The notes under the pieces were generated by a model. It ran no database searches. It was not told the origin of the DNA and saw only the letters and a list, made by a program, of their open reading frames with translations. From an uncultured Halieaceae bacterium (GTDB lineage: Bacteria > Pseudomonadota > Gammaproteobacteria > Pseudomonadales > Halieaceae): a DNA stretch of 5,705 nt. The stretch spans positions 1 to 5,705 of the forward strand of contig CAJXZI010000142.1 in the NCBI GenBank assembly GCA_913063005.1, written 5' to 3'. The translations under genes and the position numbers were made by a program. This document shows, one piece after another, positions 1-4,849 of the stretch; positions within the stretch are counted from its first letter, which is position 1, and the number at the start of each line of letters is the position of its first letter.

Positions 1-1178
1 ACTACGAGACCGTCACGCTACCCGATATCGAGGCGGCCTGGACAAAGTCTATTACCAGTGGTCACTTATTATCCCTGGCCGGCTGTAGCCTGGAATTCAA
101 CGGTGAGAAAAATCTGCTGAGGGATATGACGCCACTATCAGGACATCCCAACGGCATGACGTTCGAGGCTTGGAAGAACGGTGTGCAGCTCGTTCGAGCA
201 CAGTATTTCTCTGTGGGTGGCGGCATGGTTGAGGATCACAATCGCCTTTCTTTGGCGACGGCTTATGTCGCAGAGGGGCCTACCCCCTTTCCCTACAAAT
301 CGATGGAAGAGCTGGTAGCCCTGTGCGAGCAAGAGCAATTATCAATTGCGGAGCTCCAGGCAAGAAACGAGCACCTTTGCTTGCGCCGGGAAGAATTTGA
401 CCCGATGGCAGACAAATTGTGGAGCGTCATGAGCGACTGTATAGATCGAGGCCTTGCTGCACAGGGTGAGCTCCCGGGGGGCCTCAAAGTGAAACGACGG
501 GCAGCCACATTGTGGCAACGGCTTTTGAATAATGCGCAGGGTGACAAGGCGCCAGCCAACGCGGCTCAACGCGCCATGGTATACGCGATGGCGGTTAACG
601 AGGAAAACGCGGCCGGCGGTCGATTAGTCACAGCGCCGACCAATGGCGCAGCAGGTATTGTCCCTGCGGTCCTAAAAGCACATTTAGACGAGTACACGCT
701 CAATGAAGCGGGTATCAACCGGCACGTCAGCCGCTTTTTGCGGACGGCGACCGCAATTGGCGGCTTATTCAAGATGAATGCGTCTATCTCGGGTGCCGAG
801 GTGGGGTGCCAAGGTGAGGTTGGTGCTGCCGCGTCTATGGCTGCCGCGGGTTTGACAGCAGCGATGGGTGGGAGTCCGCGCCAGATTGAAAACGCTGCGG
901 AGATTGCGGTCGAGCATTGCCTTGGACTGACCTGCGACCCGATTGGTGGCTTAGTACAAGTACCCTGCATAGAGCGCAATGGCATGGGGGCGGTAAAAGC
1001 CATTGCTGCCTCGGATCTCGCCCTGGCCGGAGATGGTCAATTCATGATTTCGCTCGATCAAGTGATCGACACCGTCCGCGAGACAGGTAAAGACATGGAT
1101 AGTCGTTACAAAGAAACTGCTCGTGGCGGCCTCGCTATTCATGGCCTCAAAATCCCTGTCACTGCCGTTGAGTGCTGA
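1..1178 (+). CDS. sdaA: L-serine dehydratase (L-serine ammonia-lyase), [4Fe-4S] single-chain type, 5' end cut by window
   Basis: This cytoplasmic enzyme converts L-serine to pyruvate and ammonia using an oxygen-sensitive [4Fe-4S] cluster. The frame is open from base 3, well upstream of the first in-window ATG (126). The residues before that ATG still fit the family (TVTLPDIEAAW), so the ATG is internal; by comparison with E. coli SdaA about 75 N-terminal residues are missing. Visible motifs are SVGGG, AVNEENAAGG followed by TAPTNGAAGIVPAVL, SGAEVGCQGEVG, and LGLTCDP followed by VPCIERN. Cluster cysteines are encoded at 807-809, 933-935 and 966-968; their spacing (42 and 11 residues) matches Cys343/385/396 of the Legionella enzyme as I recall it. 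The last residue is also Cys (1173-1175), the fourth iron ligand in that enzyme. The tail HGLKIPVTAVEC is about seven residues longer than usual. The final GAG TGC TGA forms the start of a tandem repeat. The paralogue names sdaA and sdaB cannot be told apart here. Confidence 0.95.
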   Translation, partial: YETVTLPDIEAAWTKSITSGHLLSLAGCSLEFNGEKNLLRDMTPLSGHPNGMTFEAWKNGVQLVRAQYFSVGGGMVEDHNRLSLATAYVAEGPTPFPYKSMEELVALCEQEQLSIAELQARNEHLCLRREEFDPMADKLWSVMSDCIDRGLAAQGELPGGLKVKRRAATLWQRLLNNAQGDKAPANAAQRAMVYAMAVNEENAAGGRLVTAPTNGAAGIVPAVLKAHLDEYTLNEAGINRHVSRFLRTATAIGGLFKMNASISGAEVGCQGEVGAAASMAAAGLTAAMGGSPRQIENAAEIAVEHCLGLTCDPIGGLVQVPCIERNGMGAVKAIAASDLALAGDGQFMISLDQVIDTVRETGKDMDSRYKETARGGLAIHGLKIPVTAVEC

Positions 1179-1228
1179 GTGCTGAGTGCTGAGTGCTGAG
1201 TGCTGAGTGCTGAGTGCTGAGTGCTGAG
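1170..1228. repeat. Perfect 7-bp tandem repeat (GAGTGCT) spanning the sdaA stop codon
   Basis: There are eight exact copies of GAGTGCT followed by a partial GAG, 59 bp in all with no mismatch. The first copy supplies the last two sdaA codons (GAG TGC) and the first base of its TGA stop. Because 7 is not a multiple of 3, the array holds TGA in all three plus-strand frames, and changes in copy number cannot alter the SdaA protein. On the minus strand it reads without stops as a repeating LSTQHSA peptide. Heptamer arrays of this kind (short tandemly repeated repetitive sequences) are known from cyanobacterial genomes; the surrounding genes here are not cyanobacterial. The lack of any mismatch suggests recent expansion by replication slippage. 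Confidence 0.97.
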
Positions 1229-1285
1229 GGAGATGATTAATCTCGAGTCGACACCTGCCACTGCACCAACGCTCGTATAGTCAGC

Positions 1286-1308
1286 GCTTAGATCTGCTGC
1301 CACTAAGC
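1286..1308. other. Weak hairpin in the sdaA/truC convergent gap
   Basis: GCTTAG (1286-1291) and CTAAGC (1303-1308) form a perfect 6-bp inverted repeat with an 11-nt loop. It lies between two convergent genes, where a bidirectional terminator would be expected. Neither strand has a T-tract after the stem, so it is not a standard intrinsic terminator. A smaller dyad, GAGAT/ATCTC (1230-1244), follows the tandem repeat. I see no other structure in 1229-1343. Confidence 0.25.
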
Positions 1309-1343
1309 AAGAGTAAAACCGTATTCCGGTGACTTCTGAGCAC

Positions 1344-2105
1344 TTACAATGAAGCCTGCTCCAACCACGTTTCCATCTGGCTGAAGTCATCCGGCACCTT
1401 AGACTGGATGGTCATCATGTTCTGCGTGTCAGGATGGCTAAAGGTTAATGAGTGCGCGTGCAGCCACAGCCGCTTCACGCCCACTCGCTCCTCGATAAAG
1501 CGATTGTGTGTCCCTTTGCCGTAACGAACATCGCCGAGAATCGGGTGTGAGATGTGCTTCATATGGCGCCTTAGTTGGCGATATCGGCCAGTTATAGGCT
1601 TTAACTGCACTTTGGAATAACGCGCTTCGGGATAGCGATCGACGGGCTCGGGGACTGTCCAGGACGCCAGCGTTGCAAGCTCTGTTGCGGCTTCCCTAAC
1701 CACACCCTCTTTGGTTTTTCGCCCCTTACTGTCGACTTCATCACGCAGCGGGTGATCAATACTGAGGCTCTGGGGGGTGTGGCCTCTCACAAATGCTAGA
1801 TAGGATTTATCCACTGACCCTCGCTCAAACATCAGCGACAGTTCGCGAGCGATCTCGGAACTCAATGCAAATATGACGAGACCTGATGTTGGCTTGTCGA
1901 GCCGATGAACAGGATATACGTGCTGCCCGAGTTGATCTCGCAGGGTTTGCATCAAAAAGACGGTCTCGCGCGCATCGATGCCGCTTCGGTGAACAAGCAT
2001 GCCCGCTGGCTTATTCACAACCACCAGCGCGTCGTCGTGATAATAAATCCGGAGCTCAGGCGCGCCAGTCGATGAGTCGAAGTTATTGGAACTCAACGTA
2101 TCCAA
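1344..2105 (-). CDS. truC: tRNA pseudouridine(65) synthase TruC (RluA family)
   Basis: TruC isomerises U65 in the T-stem of certain tRNAs (tRNA-Ile and tRNA-Asp in E. coli) and is cytoplasmic. The RluA-family signature HRLDKPTSG is present; its catalytic Asp is encoded at 1896-1898 (residue 70 with this start). Further TruC-like segments are VVVNKPAGMLVHRS, MQTLRDQLGQHV, TGRYRQLRRHMKHISHPILGD and RLWLHAHSL. There is no S4 domain, as expected for TruC. Length is about 253 aa against about 260 in E. coli. No ATG lies near the expected start. I chose TTG at 2105 (GGAG lies 11 nt upstream); TTG at 2096 is equally possible. The frame stays open to TTG 2279, with an ATG at 2174, but codons 2106-2171 end in G or C in only 4 of 22 cases and match nothing in TruC, so I read that stretch as leader. 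The gene converges on sdaA. Confidence 0.9.
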   Translation of the reverse strand: MDTLSSNNFDSSTGAPELRIYYHDDALVVVNKPAGMLVHRSGIDARETVFLMQTLRDQLGQHVYPVHRLDKPTSGLVIFALSSEIARELSLMFERGSVDKSYLAFVRGHTPQSLSIDHPLRDEVDSKGRKTKEGVVREAATELATLASWTVPEPVDRYPEARYSKVQLKPITGRYRQLRRHMKHISHPILGDVRYGKGTHNRFIEERVGVKRLWLHAHSLTFSHPDTQNMMTIQSKVPDDFSQMETWLEQASL

Positions 2106-2198
2106 ATTAGTCTTATCTCCATTAATTACATTTAGAGCCCGAAAAAAAGCAGTAGGCGTATGGACAATTTCCATCCCTACCAAAGAGCCCACCAAGCC

Positions 2199-2237
2199 GC
2201 GATACCCAAAGACCTCCATAGGCGGTAAGTGTATCGC
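2199..2237. promoter_or_regulatory. Long imperfect hairpin in the truC/aldehyde dehydrogenase intergenic region
   Basis: The outer stem is 7 bp, GCGATAC (2199-2205) with GTATCGC (2231-2237). An internal loop of 6 and 4 nt follows, then an inner stem ACCTCC (2212-2217) with GGCGGT (2221-2226), five pairs and one mismatch, closed by the loop ATA. On the minus strand it would sit in the truC leader and the inner stem carries GGAGGT, a Shine-Dalgarno-like stretch. On the plus strand it lies upstream of the candidate promoter, so it would not be in that transcript. It matches no riboswitch class I recognise. A structured truC leader or a protein-binding site are both possible. Confidence 0.4.
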
Positions 2238-2262
2238 CCCACTCACCCCGTGGTGTTGGTTT

Positions 2263-2279
2263 TTGCGATGTATTCGCAA
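2263..2279. promoter_or_regulatory. Dyad TTGCGA-N5-TCGCAA, candidate operator
   Basis: Perfect 6-bp arms are separated by TGTAT, giving a 17-bp element of the size bound by a dimeric helix-turn-helix regulator. It overlaps the -35 element of the candidate promoter for the aldehyde dehydrogenase operon, where a repressor would block RNA polymerase. No regulator gene lies in the window. The function is inferred from symmetry and position only. Confidence 0.4.
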
Positions 2280-2300
2280 GACTTAAGGCTTTAGTATAAG
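2273..2300 (+). promoter_or_regulatory. Candidate sigma-70 promoter for the aldehyde dehydrogenase operon
   Basis: The -10 candidate TATAAG (2295-2300) matches the consensus at 5 of 6 positions. The -35 candidate TTCGCA (2273-2278) matches at 4 of 6, with a 16-nt spacer. Transcription would begin near 2307 and leave a leader of about 60 nt before the ATG at 2366. The -35 is weak, which would suit a promoter needing an activator or held by the overlapping dyad. Confidence 0.35.
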
Positions 2301-2321
2301 GACGCAAAATAAGTCAACGAA

Positions 2322-2337
2322 TTAAGTCCTCACTTAA
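2322..2337. promoter_or_regulatory. Dyad TTAAGT-N4-ACTTAA, candidate operator in the leader
   Basis: A perfect 6-bp inverted repeat with spacer CCTC lies downstream of the candidate start of transcription and 15 nt before the AGGA ribosome site. A further ACTTAA half-site occurs at 2281-2286, between the -35 and -10 elements. This arrangement suits a repressor site. The stem is too AT-rich to be a convincing RNA hairpin. Inference from symmetry only. Confidence 0.38.
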
Positions 2338-2365
2338 CCCGCACAGCCGCGCAAGGACAAGCCCG

Positions 2366-3808
2366 ATGAGTGATCAACACAAGCTTTACATCAACGGAGA
2401 GTGGATTCAGACCGAAGCCTCGGTAGCTAACGTCAGTCCCTCGGACACCAATGACGTGATTGGGCAGTATGCACAGGCTTCTGTGGCTCAAGTGCAAACG
2501 GCAATTGCTGCAGCAAATACGGCAGTTGCTGAGTGGGGTCAGTCTGCCCTCGAAACGCGATACACCCTACTAATGGACATAGGCAATGAGCTCATCGCTC
2601 GCAGTGGCGAATTGGGCGAACTGCTCGCCCGCGAAGAGGGAAAAACACGCGCTGAGGGTGTGGGTGAGGTCTATCGATCCGGGCAGTTTTTCCACTACTT
2701 TGCCGCTGAGGTCCACCGTCAGATCGACGATCGCGCAGAGTCTGTAAGACCTGGTATCGAAATCGATACACGCCGCGAACCTGTGGGGGTTGTTGCCATT
2801 ATCAGCCCTTGGAACTTTCCAATGGCGACCGCCGTCTGGAAAATCGCGCCTGCGCTTGCCTTTGGTAACTCGGTGATCTTCAAGCCCGCCAACCTTGTAC
2901 CTGCCAGCGCCTGGGCGCTGACTGAGATTATCTCGCGCCAAAGTGCCCTGCCTGCTGGGACTTTTAATTTGGTCATGGGCTCCGGCGGTGCTGTGGGTGA
3001 TGCAATCATAAACAGTCCTGACATCCATGCTGTCTCCTTCACGGGTTCGCTCCCAGTGGGAAAGGAGGTTGCCAAAGCAACCGCGGCAAACTTGGTGAAG
3101 TGCCAGCTTGAAATGGGCTCAAAAAACGCCTTGATCGTTGCGGCAGACGCTGATCTCGACGTTGCCGTAAACGCAGCCTTTGTAGGCGCCTACAGCGGCA
3201 CGGGACAGAAGTGCACAGCCTCCTCTCGCCTCATTGTTGACGCTAGCGTGCACGATGAATTTGTCTCTAAGCTAATAGCGAAGCTGGAAACAGTAACCGT
3301 CGGCCACGCACTGGGCGAGGGTGTTGATATCGGCCCGGTCGCATCTGAAGTCCAGCTGAATGAGAACTTGGCCTGGATTGAGAAAGGCATAGCAGAAGGC
3401 GCAACGCTGGCCTTTGGCGGTAACCGTATCGATGCCGCAACTGTTGGGTATTACATGGAGCCAACGCTCTTCGTTGATACCAGTAACGAAATGAGCATCA
3501 ACCGTGAGGAGCTGTTCGCGCCGATAGCCTGTGTGATTAAGGCTAATGATTACGAGCATGCACTGTCGATACTGAATGACACCGAATTTGGCCTGACGGC
3601 TGGCATTATCACGCAAAGCCTCAAAACCGCCTCAGACTTCAAGCAGCGTGCAGTGGCGGGCTGTGTCATGGTTAATCTCCCCACCGCGGGTACCGACTAT
3701 CACGTCCCGTTTGGTGGCCGTAAAAACTCCAGTTTTGGCCCGCGAGAACAAGGTCAATACGCAAGGGAGTTCTACACGACCGTCAAAACGAGCTACGTAC
3801 AAGCCTAA
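2366..3808 (+). CDS. NAD(P)-dependent aldehyde dehydrogenase, similar to alpha-ketoglutaric-semialdehyde dehydrogenases
   Basis: This 480-residue ALDH-superfamily enzyme oxidises an aldehyde to its acid. Motifs in order are SPWNFP (Asn150, oxyanion hole), VIFKPAN (Lys173, cofactor), FTGSLPVG (Gly227/Gly232, cofactor loop), LEMGSKN (Glu249, general base), GQKCTASSR (Cys283, nucleophile) and EELFAP (Glu381-382). The spacings Asn-Lys 23, Asn-Cys 133 and Glu-Cys 34 equal those of ALDH2, so the enzyme should be active. The residue equivalent to ALDH2 Glu195, which holds the NAD ribose, is Asn176; this suggests use of NADP or both cofactors. Overall sequence resembles the YcbD-type 2,5-dioxopentanoate dehydrogenases of sugar-acid and hydroxyproline catabolism, but the substrate is not proven. 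AAGGA at 2353-2357, 8 nt before the ATG, supports the start. It is the first gene of an operon: the next start is 15 nt past its TAA. Confidence 0.93.
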   Translation: MSDQHKLYINGEWIQTEASVANVSPSDTNDVIGQYAQASVAQVQTAIAAANTAVAEWGQSALETRYTLLMDIGNELIARSGELGELLAREEGKTRAEGVGEVYRSGQFFHYFAAEVHRQIDDRAESVRPGIEIDTRREPVGVVAIISPWNFPMATAVWKIAPALAFGNSVIFKPANLVPASAWALTEIISRQSALPAGTFNLVMGSGGAVGDAIINSPDIHAVSFTGSLPVGKEVAKATAANLVKCQLEMGSKNALIVAADADLDVAVNAAFVGAYSGTGQKCTASSRLIVDASVHDEFVSKLIAKLETVTVGHALGEGVDIGPVASEVQLNENLAWIEKGIAEGATLAFGGNRIDAATVGYYMEPTLFVDTSNEMSINREELFAPIACVIKANDYEHALSILNDTEFGLTAGIITQSLKTASDFKQRAVAGCVMVNLPTAGTDYHVPFGGRKNSSFGPREQGQYAREFYTTVKTSYVQA

Positions 3809-3812
3809 AACC

Positions 3813-3816
3813 GGAG
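3813..3816 (+). promoter_or_regulatory. Ribosome binding site that decides the GTG start of the M19-like gene
   Basis: GGAG lies 7 nt before GTG 3824, in the 15-nt gap after the aldehyde dehydrogenase stop. It supports the GTG over any downstream ATG, and the protein begins just before the conserved N-terminal segment VIDGL. Confidence 0.7.
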
Positions 3817-3823
3817 CGACGCT

Positions 3824-4831
3824 GTGAACCCAGAGTGGACAGTCATTGACGGGCTGCAGTATTCAGCCTGGTCTAGAGAGATATTCGAGCAAATGCATTT
3901 GGGTGGTCTCAACTGCGTACATGTGACCATTGCCTATCACGAGAACACGCGTGAAACCCTGACGCGCATTGGCGAATGGAACCAGCGATTCGAATCGATG
4001 CCGGACCTTATTCGCCCTGTCTTCGAACCTAGCGATATAGCCAAGGCAAAAGCCGAGGGTCGGATTGGTATCATTTTCGGTGCGCAGAACTGCTCGCCGA
4101 TAGAGGATGAGATCCGGCTAGTCGAAGTCATGCGCCGCCTCGGCCTCATGATTATGCAGCTCACCTATAACAATCAGAGTCTCCTGGCCTGTGGTTGTTA
4201 CGAGGACGAAGACAGCGGACTCACTCGCTTTGGCAAGCAGGTCATTAAGGAGATGAACCGGGTCGGCATGGTGATCGATATGTCACACAGTGCTGAGCGC
4301 TCGACTCTAGAAGCCATCGATTATTCGGAACGCCCTGTGATTGTCTCGCACGCAAACCCGAGCCACTTCCATCCGGCGCTCAGAAACAAATCAAATAAAG
4401 TGATCGACGCGGTAGCGGCGAACGAGGGCATTCTGGGCTTCTCGCTCTACCCTTTCCATCTCAAAAATGGCCCCAAATGCACGCTAGATGATTTTTGTGA
4501 CATGGTCGTTTGGACAGCAGAGCGTATGGGTATTGATCGCATTGGACTTGGCTCAGATCTATGCCAGAGCCAGCCACAAAGTGTTTTGGAGTGGATGCGC
4601 ACCGGTCGATGGTCAAAAGTTATGGATTATGGCGAGGGTTCCTCAGACAACGCAGGCTGGCCCGATAGCCTGAGCTGGTTTGCCGACAATCGTGACTTCC
4701 CCGGTATCGCGCAGGCCCTCTCGCAGCGTGGGTTTTCCGACGCTGAATTGGGCAAAATCATGGGCGGGAACTGGGTCGATTTACTGAGCCGCGCTGCAAC
4801 CCCGCTATCATCCGCAACCTCTCGTGATTAG
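3824..4831 (+). CDS. Peptidase M19 (membrane dipeptidase) fold protein with an altered metal site
   Basis: This 335-residue protein has the M19/renal-dipeptidase (COG2355) TIM-barrel pattern and no signal peptide or membrane segment, so it is cytoplasmic. Residues matching the family are His155 (IDMSH), His176 (VSH), Arg187 (LRNKS) and Asp245 (GLGSD). Their spacings (21, 11 and 69) equal His198, His219, Arg230 and Asp288 of human renal dipeptidase. The other half of the binuclear zinc site is missing: the N-terminal DGHxD reads DGLQY (9-13), the bridging Glu125 is Gln88 (FGAQN), and substrate-binding His152 is Tyr115 (LTYNNQ). From memory, Pseudomonas PA5396, beside the dimethylglycine genes dgcA/dgcB, has the same changes. 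It may therefore bind one metal or act as a hydrolase on something other than dipeptides. It is the middle gene of the operon, 18 nt before the next start. Family is certain; activity is open. Confidence 0.88.
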   Translation: MNPEWTVIDGLQYSAWSREIFEQMHLGGLNCVHVTIAYHENTRETLTRIGEWNQRFESMPDLIRPVFEPSDIAKAKAEGRIGIIFGAQNCSPIEDEIRLVEVMRRLGLMIMQLTYNNQSLLACGCYEDEDSGLTRFGKQVIKEMNRVGMVIDMSHSAERSTLEAIDYSERPVIVSHANPSHFHPALRNKSNKVIDAVAANEGILGFSLYPFHLKNGPKCTLDDFCDMVVWTAERMGIDRIGLGSDLCQSQPQSVLEWMRTGRWSKVMDYGEGSSDNAGWPDSLSWFADNRDFPGIAQALSQRGFSDAELGKIMGGNWVDLLSRAATPLSSATSRD

Positions 4832-4849
4832 TAGCGGCGGCAAAAGCTC

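Noticed and set aside
1242..1252. Adjacent CTCGAG and GTCGAC restriction sites, with AGATCT at 1291, as a possible cloning linker
   Set aside because: The sites are short palindromes and no other vector sequence surrounds them. Chance is the simpler explanation, though vector screening would settle it.
1286..1308. Intrinsic terminator between sdaA and truC
   Set aside because: The stem is short and AT-containing, and there is no T-tract on either strand.
1139..1390. Minus-strand open frame with an STQHSAL peptide repeat
   Set aside because: It is only the heptamer array read on the other strand, extended into the convergent gap and the truC end in another frame. It has no ribosome site and no family resemblance.
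2106..2279. N-terminal extension of TruC or a separate small gene on the minus strand
   Set aside because: Codons 2106-2171 have low G+C third positions, there is no match to TruC, and the stretch is shared with dyads and a hairpin. I treat it as regulatory.
2570..3075. Minus-strand open frames inside the aldehyde dehydrogenase gene
   Set aside because: They lie opposite a gene with complete motifs and have no recognisable content of their own.
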